From Anthonomus grandis grandis (Eukaryota > Arthropoda > Insecta > Coleoptera > Curculionidae), in assembly GCF_022605725.1 (NCBI RefSeq), contig NC_065548.1:3133644-3197643 (forward strand): a DNA stretch of 64,000 bases, given 5' to 3'. The notes below the pieces were generated by a model, which had not been told where the DNA came from, ran no database searches, and saw nothing but the letters and a program-made list of their open reading frames with translations. Numbering within the stretch: the stretch's first letter is position 1; the number at the start of each line of letters is the position of its first letter. Below, piece by piece: positions 21,059 through 32,995 of this stretch. The position numbers were made by a program, and so were the translations under genes.

Positions 21059-21545
21059 TACAGGGTGTCCGGAAAAAGGAGGCCAAGAAAGGAGGAAAAA
21101 GCCGGCCACGTATAGGGTGGACCAAAATAATGCGACTTTCGTTATGCCATTTTTTTAATTGTAATGCTAAATTACTTATTATAATAAAAATCATAAAATA
21201 ATAACCCTAAATTATTTGTTCTATGTAACCTCCATTCATTTGTAGAGACATACGAGCCCTCTTTATTAAAGAAAATCTAAGGCTTTGAAAAATATTTGGT
21301 CTCAACCTGAAATGCTCTCCAGCTGCAATAATTCTTTCCCTTAAATGATCCTCGTTTAAAATCGACACAAAGTCTTTTATACATTTCCAGACTGAAAAAT
21401 CCAAAGGTGTGAGGTCGGGCGAACGGGGTGGCCACGGAACAGGAGCATTTCGACCCCGACCAATCCAGCGATTAGGAAATACTTGATGTAAATAGTTCCT
21501 AACATTTATAGCAAAATGAGCCGGAGCACCGTCGAGTTAAAACCA
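21059..21545 (-). mobile_element. Mariner-like transposase C-terminal fragment
   Basis: It begins TACAGGGTGTCCGG at 21059, only 36 bp from a host exon. On the minus strand the frame reads LDGAPAHFAINVRNYL, then RWIGRGRN and WPPRSPDLTPLDF, and ends at 21207 (MNGGYIEQII). The DGAPAH Asp and the SPDLTPLDF Asp are the second and third catalytic residues of mariner-type transposases. The N-terminal half and left-hand TIR partner are missing. Confidence 0.75.
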
Positions 21546-22319
21546 ACGACTTTGTCTTAAATTTTATATTTATTATCTTTTATAAAAAAAAGTTTTATCC
21601 AAATCCTTTGGGAGTTAGAGCCTTTTTCATTTTTTTACCATTTGACTTTTTAATTAATTTTCACAACAAAACCTTAGTTTGTAGAGGCTTGAGACCATCG
21701 TCAGTCGATTTAGGTAATCATTGTTATTATCTGGACAAAAAATTATTAAAATCCCTTGGGAATTTCAGGAGATACGGGCATTATATTGATTAAATAACAG
21801 GGAGCGCGGACTATAATATATTGGTCGCTGGCAACCGGCATATGCTGCGTTCTCGATTTTGGTTGCTAAATTTCGATCGGACGCTAGCTTCACACACATG
21901 GGTTGAATTTCATACTTTAAAGACGCTTCTCCATCACATTCAACAGTGGAGTTATAAAGTTAATAAAGGATATGATTTAACGCTTTTACCAAATGATCTG
22001 TGCAATCTTTGGCAATTTGATTGGTGCTTATAATAAACGAACAACCGTAATTTGAATGCGAGTCTAAATCTTTGGCATCATCGAATAAACATTCGAAAGG
22101 AAAAAAATCGTTTTTAAATAAAATAATAAAATAACTGAAAAATAGATTAAACCTACCGAAGTAATCTACTGCTTTTACTACGAGTCACTTACGTCGCATG
22201 TTCTACACGTCTCCTGTATACAATTTGACAATGCGTGCTTGAAACAAATTAACGAGGTTCGAGTGGTGACAACGCTTTTAAAAATGAAACTATGCCTATT
22301 TTAAAGTTTAAATTATTAC
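21546..22319. other. Intron sequence without recognised features
   Basis: No exon in phase, no transposon protein and no tandem repeat were seen. A plus-strand open frame at 21821-22033 has no recognisable content. Confidence 0.4.
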
Positions 22320-22444
22320 CTGGTTAAAGGGTTTTCCATCCTATTCCAAAAATTGGTGCCATGATCGAAATTCAAAAGTCTCGAGCTCGGGAAACCTGGC
22401 CTCATTCCATCCTCTACGTTTAACCTTTGAGTCAGATCTTTTAC
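22320..22444 (-). CDS. Host gene exon
   Basis: The acceptor TTTTTTAG and donor ACCAG|GTAATA bound 125 nt. It enters at phase 0 and leaves at phase 2. It reads VKDLTQRLNVEDGMRPGF and ends NRMENPLT. The first ten residues continue the amphipathic block of the preceding exon. Confidence 0.85.
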
Positions 22445-22882
22445 CTAAAAAATTTGTTTTAGTTATTTAACATTGTCTTCAGAAGATATTCATTAAAAAA
22501 ATAGAATAGGAGATATAAAATAGATTGGAGTAAAGATGTATCTATTTAAAGGACAAATTTAAATTTATAGCTAAAAACGGGCTCTTTCAGCAGCAACGAG
22601 TGTAATGACTGAAATTAAAAATAATTTTTATGTATCCAATACTTTACGTTATTTTGAAATATTGTAGCGTTTTATTTTTCTATTCCTTATTTTCACTAAC
22701 GCTCCATTGAAATTTCATTAATTTCAATAATTATATTAATAATTTCAGTCAACTTCTTTTATCGATATTTCTTTAAATTCACACTGTCAATGACACATTA
22801 CTACTGTAACGCATCACTCTCCTGGTTTTATTATTCATGCTTTCTGTTGACGGTCCGTCACTCTTTTGGTTGGTCTTAATTA

Positions 22883-23372
22883 ATGTTTTCTCTGATTGGA
22901 TTGACATTGACAGTTCAGGCGAGAGGTGGGGTCGTAACTTATTTAGTCGGTACTGCATCCATTTTTCGAGGACTTGTTCCCGTGTCGCAGGTAGAAGCGC
23001 ACGTAAAAGGCCAGTTTTTTATTTCCGAAATTTGTGAAGCAGGAAATGGCCAATATGGTTTATAATTTATAGTCCTTAATCTTGTTCCTTTAGGGAACTG
23101 TTTATTTCATAATTCGTGCAGGATGCCCGAGATTTTGATGGATGGATAATGAAACTTAGCAAGGTGAGTGTGTCACATTTTGAACGCCATTCAATTTTTA
23201 TCGACAGTGAATACAATGGCAACCGTTGTTTTAGGGTTTTACTTTTCCGTTTTCCTCTTTATTCTTCTTCAATTGTTGATGGCTGCAGGCTTTTGATTTT
23301 CCCGGGAAATTGCTGAAAGCGGTGGAGCTGGAGTCAGAGCTAGAGCTAGTATTAGATATTCCCAGTCCAGAT
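22883..23372 (+). CDS. Candidate small nested gene in three exons (hypothetical)
   Basis: A GC-richer plus-strand island. A frame from ATG 22883 reaches a possible donor TCGCAG|GTAGAA near 22990 (phase 0). A segment preceded by TTCGTGCAG at about 23120 and ending AGCAAG|GTGAGT at about 23162 reads DARDFDGWIMKLSK. A segment preceded by GGCTGCAG at about 23288 reads AFDFPGKLLKAVELESELEL and ends at a stop near 23378. All three join in phase 0, about 80 residues in total. I do not recognise the product, the first donor is weak, and it may be coincidence. It lies antisense in a host intron. Confidence 0.28.
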
Positions 23373-23449
23373 AGCTAAGCTACAAATGGCATACATTCAC
23401 AGCCTCGATTTTGAAGGCCAGCCGTTCATTTCTTGGAGGAATATACAGG

Positions 23450-24890
23450 CCAGTCTATTCCATTTATTTAAATATTTCTAACCATAGATTTGTCTCACTT
23501 ATTTACATTTTTATTAATACATCTTTAAAATCAATTTATTGCTACAAATATTTAATCAACATCATAATTTAATATGTCAATTTCTTATCTATAATTTTAG
23601 TTATTTTTTGTTCAGTATTTTTCAGTACCTTTTTTGGTAGTTAAGTAGATATAACTCGGTTAAGGCTGATATGCCTTAGGTAAAAAGGTTCATGAACTTT
23701 TCCCTGCGTAAAACAAATATTTACTAAAAACTTGTTACTATAATTGAATTAAAATATTTACTAATAATTGCAATTTATTTTCCAAGTGCTGAAATCTACC
23801 TAGTAGTGAAATCATAATTTAAATGTTACTTTTGTCAAATTTATTTTAATCATGTCAACATTATTCATATTTCAATTCATAATAAATTATTAACATTTAA
23901 CAGATTAGAAAATGAGGTGTATACATAACTTTGGTGTAAATATAATTTGGTTGTATTGTTAAGATATTTTTTTTGCCTCTTTAAATCTACTTTATCCAGG
24001 GTCATTTAATTGTTAATTGAAACCTATATACCAATTTTTTTTCTTAGTTTTCTTTCATTCATAAAAAAAAAACTAAGTGGCGCCCTCTTATTTAATAGTT
24101 ATAATCAAGATTATATTTTTTAATAGCCTATATAATATAAGTGAATAATAATAAGTGAACCTTCGAACAATCCCAAGCCTCCAATAATTCTGAGCTACCG
24201 TCTGCAAACTCTTGGCAAAATAGTAACACTGTAAAGTTAACGCCATATGTACATCAAAATATTTAAAAACGATACCTCAAAAATTATTTTGCAATCCAAG
24301 CGAGTGCAGAAACATTCTGAATCGATTATGTATTGATTATGTTATCACCAAAATGAAAAATTCTAAAACATGAAGATTGCCAACTAAAGCATCTATTTAC
24401 TCGAGATCTTTGGGAATTATTAAATTCTGTTTAGAATCTCTAGACTACCACAAATGTATAATTTTGTCAAATAATTATAAAACTACTCCTTCTGCCAATT
24501 ATATTATAACGCAAATATTAAATACCTAACAATCACTAAAGGTTTAAGATATTAAAGTATTTGAAAAACTTGAGACAACTAAGATGCCCAAAATAAACGT
24601 AGTTAACTAAATCCCTTATATTTAAATTACCATGGCTAAAAACGAATGAAAATTAGCACAGGCAGTATAACCAATGTCCAAAAGGCATATTGTATAAGAA
24701 ATCTTTACGACACAAGGGTGAATTTGGCTATTCTTACATTTCTTTCGGTTTGCCTAGTTAATACCTCAGATGCTTGGAAAAAATCCATATTTTAGGTTTC
24801 TGGCCCAGATTCAGAGTCGAGACACAGTGGTCTTTTTAAATGACGCATATTCTCTCTTTCTAAAAATGTATTAAAACAGATTGCTGCTAT
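23450..24890. other. AT-rich intron without recognised features
   Basis: Nothing coding, no strong repeat and no transposon ends were seen in this stretch. Confidence 0.45.
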
Positions 24891-24894
24891 ATCG

Positions 24895-25930
24895 ACGAAT
24901 TCAGACAGTAATGTACTAATGAAATGCGGTAGAAACACAAAAACGGACTTTTGACCCATTATTTCACATGAAAGTTCATCTCAGACCCATGAATCGTTGG
25001 CAATCGTAGTCAAATATTGTCTATTATCTGTAGATTGTTCAACTACGTAAGGAAAATCACTTTTCAAGGCAATTCAGACTGTAATTTACTAATGAAATGC
25101 GGTAGAAACACAAAAATTGACTTTTGACCCATTATTTCACATGAAAGTTCATCTCAGACCCATGAATCGTTGACGATCGCAGTCAAATGTGTCTATCGTC
25201 TGTAGATTGTTCAACTACGTAAGGAAAATCACTTTTCAAGGCAATTCAAACTGTGATTTACTAATGAAGTGTGGTAGAAACACAAAAATGGACTTTTGAC
25301 CCATTATTTCACATGAAATTTCATCTCAAACCCATGAATCGTTGACAATCGTAGTCAAATGTGTCTATTGTCTGTAGATTGTTCAACTACGTAAGGAAAA
25401 TCACTTTTCAAGGCATTTCAGACTGTAATTTACTAATGAAATGTGGTGGAAACCCAAAAATTGACTTTTGATCCATTATTTCACATGAAAGTTCATCTCA
25501 GACCCATGAATCGTTGACAATTGTAGTCAAATATTGTCTATTGTCTGTAGATTGTTCAACTACGTAAGGAAAATCACTTTTCAAGGCAATTCAAACTGTA
25601 ATTTACTAATGAAGTGTGGTAGAAACACAAAAATGGACTTTTGACCCATTATTTTACATGAAAATTCCTCTTAGACCCATAAATCGTTGACGATCGCAGT
25701 CAAATGTGTCTATCGTCTGTAGATTGTACAACTGCGTAAGAAACATCACTTTTCAAGGCAATTCAGACTGTAACTTACTAATGAAGTGCGGTAGAAACAC
25801 AAAAATGGACTTTTGACCCATTATTTCACATGAACGTCAATCTGAGATCCAAAAATCTTTGACGACCGTTGTGAAAGTAAAGAAAATATTTTTTCAAGGT
25901 GAGACTGTAATGTACTAATGAAATGATAAT
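24895..25930. repeat. 172-bp tandem array, seven copies
   Basis: The phrase ACTAATGAA starts at 24915, 25088, 25260, 25432, 25605 and 25777, giving spacings of 172-173 bp. A last shortened copy lies at 25914 (137 bp). Copies share GGTAGAAACACAAAAA, CCATTATTTCACATGAA and TGTAGATTGTTCAACTACG. Divergence is low within the block and increases at both edges. No reading frame runs across copies. Confidence 0.92.
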
Positions 25931-26380
25931 TCTGAAAAGGACAAGAGACTTCAATAAAGTTCTGGCATTAAAGTTCTTGAAACCCCCATTCCTTGAAACT
26001 TAAAATGTTCCAATTAAGCTTGGATTTCATTGGATAATAAAAATAATCTTCTTCTATTTACTATATGACTATCTGAATTATCTAGAAATTGCATTTTTTT
26101 CTAATGATCTTGGAGACTGACGATATAACCCGGAAAAGTGAAAACGGTTTTACTGTAACTGTCTAGATCTTTCGGAAATTGTGTTTCTTTTGCATTATAA
26201 TTTACCAAATTACGTAGAAAAAACATAATTTTATTTCCATCCGTAAGCTATATAAGAAAGTGGAAATAACTAAGAAATCTTAAATTAACAAAGCTTCATC
26301 AGGCCATAATGCTCCTAGGAGAGTCACAAACTTGCTATTCACAAATTTGACCATATAAATCCCTAGTTCTATTGACTTAC

Positions 26381-26504
26381 CCTAGACAACAACGTAGAAA
26401 ACAAACTTTCAGCCGTTAATATTTCAAATCCGTCGTCGTCGTCCTCCTCGCCCGAACTGACCGAATCGTTGTGGTCCAGGGTGGCTTTCTTAGGCCTTAT
26501 CCTC
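26381..26504 (-). CDS. Host gene exon (acidic run plus amphipathic block)
   Basis: The acceptor GTTTTTAG and donor TCTAGG|GTAAGT bound 124 nt. It enters after a phase-2 exon and leaves at phase 0. It reads RIRPKKATLDHNDSVSSG, an acidic run EEDDDD, then GFEILTAESLFSTLLSR. The GAC-rich acidic run is a trinucleotide tract (CGTCGTCGTCGTC on the plus strand). Confidence 0.87.
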
Positions 26505-26552
26505 CTAAAAACCTCAAATTTAATATATTAAAATTATCCAAAAAAAACGTAC

Positions 26553-26684
26553 CTTAGCCTATGCATATGACGAAAACCGTCTTTTTTCGAGTCTTCCGTG
26601 TCGCTATCCTTGCCGAAGGAACTGTGCCTGTGCAAATTGGCGAACGGCGATTCGTCTTCGGAATCTCGATCGCTCAGCAGGGAG
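26553..26684 (-). CDS. Host gene exon
   Basis: The acceptor CTTTTAAG and donor CTAAG|GTACGT bound 132 nt, phase 2 in and phase 2 out. It reads SLLSDRDSEDESPFANLH and ends FRHMHRL, highly charged with several Ser/Asp pairs typical of CK2-type sites (inference). Confidence 0.85.
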
Positions 26685-26743
26685 CTTAAAAGGGATTTAA
26701 AAAATGAAAATTTAAATAATTTGCATAAAAATAGAATTCTTAC

Positions 26744-26855
26744 TTTAGTCGTCTAATGCCACGTCCAAATTTGGGTTTGTTTCTGTTGGTCATTGTGCTG
26801 TTTGTACTTGCCGTATCGCTCGGTTCTAAGCTGCCCGCCCTGGGCGTTACATAAC
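26744..26855 (-). CDS. Host gene exon
   Basis: The acceptor ATTTACAG and donor CTAAA|GTAAGA bound 112 nt. It enters at phase 1 (G plus GT gives Gly) and leaves at phase 2. It reads YVTPRAGSLEPSDTASTNS and ends GRGIRRL. A piggyBac-like element starts 96 bp upstream of its acceptor side. Confidence 0.85.
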
Positions 26856-26950
26856 CTGTAAATATCGAGATTCGTCATAAATGCTTAGGCTTCTAAAAAA
26901 AAGTTACTCCCTACAATTGTTGATGAAATATTCATCATGAGACATTATAA

Positions 26951-28320
26951 CCTCTTCAGACCCCAGGTATCATATATGATACGTTGAGATTTTATTTTCT
27001 CAAACAACAAGACGTATCAGTGGCGATGCCCACTGGCAATGCTGTTTATATTTTTTTCCGCACGCGATTTTGACATTTTGAGGTTATAATTTTATGCGGT
27101 TTGTTTACGTTTGGACTTGTGTTTCTTGGACCATGGTTTTAAGTAGAAATAAACGTGTGAAATAAAGTATAAAAAAATTAATTATTTTGTTTTGTTTAAA
27201 ATATAGTTTGTAGCTTGCAGAATTACGATTTAATAAAAAATTGTGAAAAAAGTTAAAATTTCGGATGATTTGGAGAGTTTTAGTTAAGGTATCATTGGTG
27301 ATACCTTGGGATTCTACCGATTCAGATATATATTATATTATTATTTTTTAGTTGATAAAAACTACTTTTAGTTTTTATTTTTTGATGATAATATTTTTGT
27401 TTTAGGACCTTTAACACAAAAGGAGCTTCAAGATTTAGCAGACATCATTGATTTGAACCAGTCGGATATCGGAGAGCTGTCATCAGAAAATGAAGAGGAG
27501 GACCTGACAACGCATTTTGCTGAAGATGAAGAAGATCAACAAACCGACTCTTCATCATCAGACGATGACCTACCTTTGTCCCATTTTCTCTCAGCAAGAA
27601 AAAAAAGTTGGGGCCGAACTGCTAAGCTAGAGGTACATTCTTTTCCATTTTTGAACGATGCTGCTGATACAAGTACGTAGTAATAAATTACAAGTAAGTA
27701 GTAAATAAAGAGTTAGAGTACCCCATCAATTATTTAGAAAAATACATTTCAGACGACTTTTACGAACATATTGCACTTTACACAAACATGAGAGAAGTAA
27801 AGGATAAAGGTCCTTCTTTCGAGACTATTTCTGATGAAATAAAAATGTTTTGGAGTGTCGATATTAATGGGAATTTACGGACTTCCAAGAATTCGGATGT
27901 TTTGGTTCAGAGAAATGAGGGTTCCCATGATATCTGATAATATTACCAGAGACCGATACTTTGGTTTGCGCTGTCCTCTGAAACTTGTAGAAGATGACAA
28001 GATATCAAGGGAGCAAAGGAGTTTAGATTGACAACACCATTTTGTAATGACAACACCAACTGGAATTCCTTTGGATTTTTACTTGTACGAAGGAAAGGGC
28101 TCATCACTAGAGTCAGTGCTCACTCCTGTACCAGAGAAGCTTGATATAGGTGGCAGAATAGTACTCAAACTAACTGACACTTTACCAGCTGGTGTTTCAG
28201 TTTACACTGCCAGATATTTTACATCTATTCCACTAATAGATGCATTATTGTCCAGAAAACTAACCCTAACAGGAACCATAATGCTAAATAGGCTTCCAAA
28301 ATTTCTGGTGAAATTCATAG
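26951..28320 (+). mobile_element. PiggyBac-like element A, degenerate and interrupted
   Basis: The left end CCTCTTCAGACCCC follows ATAA, a one-base variant of the TTAA target. A perfect palindrome GTATCATATATGATAC lies at 26967-26982, and a second dyad AAGGTATCA-TTGG-TGATACCTT at 27286-27307. After an acceptor-like TTTTGTTTTAG the coding part opens GPLTQKELQDLADII (about 27405). Later pieces at 27750-27930 and 28024-28310 read TGIPLDFYLYEGKGS and ISRKLTLTGTIMLNRLPK-like sequence, matching DDE_Tnp_1_7 transposases. Frameshifts and stops are common. A LINE has replaced the 3' end. Confidence 0.75.
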
Positions 28321-28329
28321 ATACTATGA

Positions 28330-30118
28330 AAAACCAGTTATTGGTGCAAAATCTGAAAGTTTTAAATTTCTCATTGTCTCAGAAACTGAAGTGTCTAAAT
28401 AATTAACCCAAGTCAAGAATACGGCTGTTGGTTCTGATGGAATACATGTAAATTTTTTAATACTTTGCTGTCCTTTTATTTTAAAATATATTTGTCATCT
28501 AATAAATAATAGTATAGCAAATTCTGTTTTCGATATTGTGCCAATACCAAAAACGAATATTGTAAAGGGTTTCAATGACTTAAGGCCCATTTCCATTCTT
28601 CCTATATTGTCTAACGTTATTGAACGAGCCCTGAAGAATCAAATTGTAGACTATGTGGAGTCTAAATAGTTCGCAATCAGGTTTTCGAAAAGGTTAGAGT
28701 TGTGCTACGGCTCTTCCTAATGTAACGGATGACATTTTTAGATCTATTGATAAAGGTAATTGTACTATTCTGATTCTACTCGATTATTCCAGGGCATTTG
28801 ATACTATAGATAATATACATACCATAGTATACGTCATTATTAGTCTTGGAATATCTTGTTTTTCATCAGATTCAATCAGATTAATTCAGAATTATCTTAT
28901 GAATCGCCAGCAAAGGCTGGTTTTAAATGACAATAAATCATATTATCTTGGTGTTAATTCAGGTGTCCCTCAGGGGTCAATTTTAGGACCAATTCTTTTT
29001 ATTCTATATACTTCCCAATTTCCTAAATTTTTAAAATACTGCAAAATACAAAAGTATGCAGATGATACTCAAATATATTACTCTTTTTCGCCCTCGTTAC
29101 TGGTTCATAGTTGTCTCTCTGTAACTGAAGATCTAAACACACTATACAAAATTTCTAAAGACCATGCTCTCCACTTGAACCCAAGTAAATCCTTTGTGAT
29201 GTTTTTTTGGCAGACCTATTGATGTAAAACATCTGATTAAAAGAGTTATATATAAAGATTGGCGATGAGATTCTTTGTTCATATTTTTTCTTTATATTTC
29301 TATTATTCTTTTTTCTTCATATTTCTATGTGCATTCAAAAAGGTATAGGGAATCTACGTGCCTTATATAACTCCAAACATTTCCGTAATCAAAAAAAAAA
29401 AAAAAATGTATGCGATTTAATGGTTCTCTCTGTTTTGATTCATTGTGATGCTGCTTATGGACCTTGTTTAACTGCAGAGTATTGTGAGAAAATAGAAGGA
29501 CTTCAAAAATATTGTTTAAGATTTATTCATGGTATTCGCCGTAGACAACCAACAAGTCATAAACCGGAGGCCACCGGGCGGGTAAATATGAAACAGAGAC
29601 GTTTTATTCATAGATGTGTATTGTATCATAAAATAATAAAGTTAAAGTCTCCTCAATACTTAAAAAATCCAATTCAAGACAAATGTTAATACCCTTAATT
29701 TGCGATTCAATGGAATCATCATACCTAGAGATCAATCCGCAAAATTCGAGAGATCTTTTACATATGACCGGGCTAAAGTCTTTAATAGTCTACCCTCTGC
29801 TTTATCTCAGCTTTCTCTAACCATATTAAAAACTATGTCTCGTCCTGGCCCCAATCTTCTTGATTTAATAGCTAATTCCGCCAATAATCAAATCTTGTAT
29901 CCACACATCATCTAGTTTTATGATAGACTATAAAAAATAAATTTTTCTTCTTGAGTTTGTTAGCTTTAGGATCTTTTTTTATTTTACTGAAGGAGTGTAA
30001 GTCTACTTCTCCTTTACTAAGTGTATAAATCAGCTGAACAAATTATGTTCAAATGCACTCTTGCATTTTCATTGTATATGTATATACTTATACTTGAATA
30101 AAGATTATTATTATTTTA
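28330..30118 (+). mobile_element. CR1-group-like LINE fragment inserted in piggyBac A
   Basis: From about 28350 the plus strand reads ETEVSK, NTAVGSDGI, FNDLRPISILPILSNVIE, LLDYSRAFDTI, SGVPQGSILGPILFILYTS and KYADDTQIYY, the ordered reverse-transcriptase boxes. Frame changes and stops lie in between. The C-terminal region (29327-29915) includes FNSLPSALSQLS, like the NxLPxxI end of CR1/L2-type proteins. It ends with AATAAAGATTATTATTATT, a simple-repeat tail as in that group. The 5' half with the endonuclease is absent. Confidence 0.75.
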
Positions 30119-30168
30119 AAAGAGATGAAGTTGATTATGAAAACCATAAAAGAAAAAATTAAATTTAA

Positions 30169-32394
30169 CCTTTAACTGCTCGCACTGGTGTAAAAAATAC
30201 ACCAAATTGGCGCCAACCGCTGCCGATTCCATACGATCACCTTTTTCGGCGTCACCGAGCTAGCTATGCTTCGCTCGATGTGTCTTCCAAATGCAGTGCC
30301 AATACGGTTTTGATCGCCTAAGTAGAAGGTCGAATATCCCGAGATTTTTGTCGTGGTGTACAGAATACACCAACGCGAGTAATTATGTAAGTACATTAAA
30401 ATAATATATTTTTTAGTTTTTCAACAAAAAAATCGTTTATTTTGAAGTGTGTGCATATGTAAATATTATTAGTAATGGATTTGTTTTGAGTATGATTAAA
30501 TAAAAATTTAAATAAGTCGAAAGTAAAAATCTAAGTGGGAGTACAAGATTACCTCTGTTGGTGCCACGAAGGTGCCTATACACGTTTGTATATTTAATTT
30601 ATATATTTTTTATTTTCAGGCATCGAATAAAGATAAAAAATCCGAAAAGCTTAACCCAAAATGAATTGGAAGCTGTGGCCCAGGTTATACGTGATACGGA
30701 TTCCGAAGAAGAAATTGGCGGGGAAGGTGACATATCTGATGAAAATGAAGATATAGAGGAAGTTAAACACAATTCAAACTCCGAACAAGAAATAAGCGAG
30801 CAAGAAGAACAAGATGAAGTGGAAGATGATCAAAGTTCAGGCTCCGAAGATGTTCCTCTCTCCGTGTTAGTGGCCAATAGAGAAGGTCAGTATGTTGGCA
30901 AGGATAAAACAACTATTTGGTATAAAAGTTACCCTATGTGTAAATCTACTAAACCCAAAAGCAAAAATATAATAAAAATACTACCAGCGCCAAAGCAATG
31001 CGCCCGTGACATAACTGATGAGATGAGTGCTTTCTCAAAAATTGTTGATGATGAAATGATTGAACATATCATTCAGTATACTAATTTGGAAATTTCAAAA
31101 GTTCGGGCAAATTTTAATCGAGAAAGAAACGCAAAGGACGTTACAAAAACAGAAATGCTTGCTTTTATCGGGTTATTGTTTTTATCTGGATGTAAAAAGC
31201 AAAATCACACCAATTTTTTGGAATTATGGACCAAAGACGGAACCGGATCAGAAATATTTCGAGCTTGCATGAATTATCAAAGATTTCTTTTTTTGCTTGC
31301 AAATATTGGATTTGATGACAAAGGAACAAGGAACGAAAGAAAAAAACCGATAAGCTGGCCCCGGTGCGATTTATTTTGGACAAATTTGTTTATAATTCAG
31401 GAAAAAACTACTCTCTTGGTGAATTTATGACCATAGATCAAATGTTGATTGCATTTAGAGGGAGGTGCAGCTTTGTCCAGTACATAGAGCTCTACTGTGG
31501 AAAACAACCAGACGGTCAATACAATCAATTAAACTGGCCAACTGCCATAGTTCACCGATTGTTGGAAGACCAGAAAGGAAGTAACCGGAATTTAACTTGC
31601 GACAATTGGTATTCAAGTTACCCTTTGGCACTGGAGCTGTTACAAGATAAAATAACGTTTATCGGGACTCTAAAAAAAAAAATAAACGGGAGCTGCCAAT
31701 AGAGTTTTTGCCAAATAAAAATAGATTGGTTGGGTCATCCATTTTCGGATTTCAAAAGGATGTAATAGTTTCAAGTGTCCAAAAAAAAATGCGTTGGTTT
31801 GATTTCTACTATGCACGACGACTCTTCCATTGACCCAGATACCAACAAACCTGAAATTATATTGGATTATAATATCACAAAGGGGGGTGTGGACACAGTG
31901 GACAAAATGTGCAATACGTTTTCTGTTGGAAGAACAAGGAGATGGCCATTGGCTTTTTTCTTTCAGTTACTAAATATAGCAGGAATCAGTAGCCAAAATT
32001 TATATAACGCCACTCATCATTATTCTCCTCACAAATACAGAAGACTTTTCCTATCTAGGTATAGAAAAGCTCAAGTAAACGACGCAGAGGAAGAGCGACC
32101 CAGAAAAATCAGAGAAAGATGCTTCATCTGCGGCAGAAAAAAGAATAGAGTTACTACAATTACACGCAATACAATACAGTAATACTTTTTGTGTAATATT
32201 ATTTCTGTTCATAATCATTGATTGTTTGCCAAAAATATGCACTTAAATTAGGCAATTATCTATTACACGTATATTTATAATTCATAGAGTAAATAAAATA
32301 AAACAAAAACAAATTTAGACCATAAAATGCAATGGTGTACAAAGTACACCGCGCGAGTAGTAGCGTGAAAAAAAAGTGCGCGAGTAGTTAAAGG
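30169..32394 (+). mobile_element. PiggyBac-like element B, both ends and TTAA duplication intact
   Basis: TTAA at 30165-30168 and 32395-32398 flanks ends CCTTTAACTGCTCGC and (inverse, right) CCTTTAACTACTCGC. Dyads TGGTGTA-N5-TACACCA follow the left end and recur at about 30353. GGTGTAC-AAA-GTACACC lies near the right end at 32334. The 2226-bp length is normal for the superfamily. It fills much of the 26856-32548 host intron together with element A and the LINE. Confidence 0.9.
30620..32182 (+). pseudogene. PiggyBac-like transposase, broken
   Basis: After TTATTTTCAG the frame reads NPKSLTQNELEAVAQVI, then a long acidic region to SEDVPLSVLVANREG. The DDE core follows: EMLAFIGLLFLSGC, then a frameshift near 31350, FMTIDQMLIAFRGRCSF (first catalytic Asp position), NLTCDNWYSSYPLALELL (second) and TKGGVDTVDKMCNTFSVG (third). 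The C-terminus has a CFICGRKK cysteine motif. About 30 residues normally found between FVQYI and the YxGKQP box are missing, and frameshifts occur near 31350 and 31700. The three Asp positions survive, but the protein cannot be made intact. Confidence 0.8.
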
Positions 32395-32548
32395 TTAAAG
32401 ATGTAGAGCGAAAGAGATTATAACCCTCTCAAGGTAATTATAATTATAGTAGTGTAATGTTTGAAACATTCAACGAAATTAATGTTGGTATTTTTCAGCA
32501 ATAATCTAATACTTAATAATTGAACTTGAGGTAAAAAAGGTTGTTTAC

Positions 32549-32670
32549 CTCCACCCTCAACAGCGATCGGTATAATATACTCCCTGGCCGACTTCTTAAT
32601 GGGATCTCCGATAGCGGATGTGGTTTCTGAGTCGGAATCTTGGGTAGATTGCCTTGAAAGACTGTTGGAC
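32549..32670 (-). CDS. Host gene exon (EYIIPIAVEGG motif)
   Basis: The acceptor CTTGTTAG and donor GGAG|GTAAAC bound 122 nt, entering after phase 2 and leaving at phase 1. It reads SNSLSRQSTQDSDSETTS and ends AREYIIPIAVEGG. The motif is a diverged repeat of ERIIPIAFDNG in the previous exon. Its donor is joined to the 26855 exon across 5.7 kb of transposons. Confidence 0.87.
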
Positions 32671-32792
32671 CTAACAAGAGAATTAGGACATAAAATATTT
32701 GTGTCAAATCTAATTAAATTGATGCAAAAACTCGGTATAAATATAAAGAGTGCTGTTATTATAGTGCAATAATTATTATCTATAATATTTAC

Positions 32793-32933
32793 CTAAGGGA
32801 TATGTTTGATTTTTGAGTCTGGAACGGTCTGGGCACCGGAGGTTTAGCAGGCGGTGATTGTACTGTAGTTTCCTTACCATTATCGAACGCTATCGGAATG
32901 ATCCTTTCCTTGGAAGATCTATCGTCGTTACTT
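32793..32933 (-). CDS. Host gene exon (ERIIPIAFDNG and proline motif)
   Basis: The acceptor TTATTTTAG and donor CTTAG|GTAAAT bound 141 nt, phase 2 to phase 2. It reads SNDDRSSKERIIPIAFDNG, then SPPAKPPVPRPFQTQ, a proline-rich segment of SH3-ligand type (inference). Confidence 0.87.
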
Positions 32934-32995
32934 CTAAAATAAATAAAAAAAAAAATCAGTGGTGCATTTGACTTATATGTAAATGTGTATACATA

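Noticed and set aside
21821..22033. Plus-strand frame starting MVAGNRHMLRSRFW as a gene
   Set aside because: No homology recognised, no splice context, and it lies in intron sequence. Kept as unexplained only.
24895..25930. CRISPR-like spacing of repeats
   Set aside because: The unit is a 172-bp tandem monomer with no unique spacers, in a eukaryotic intron.
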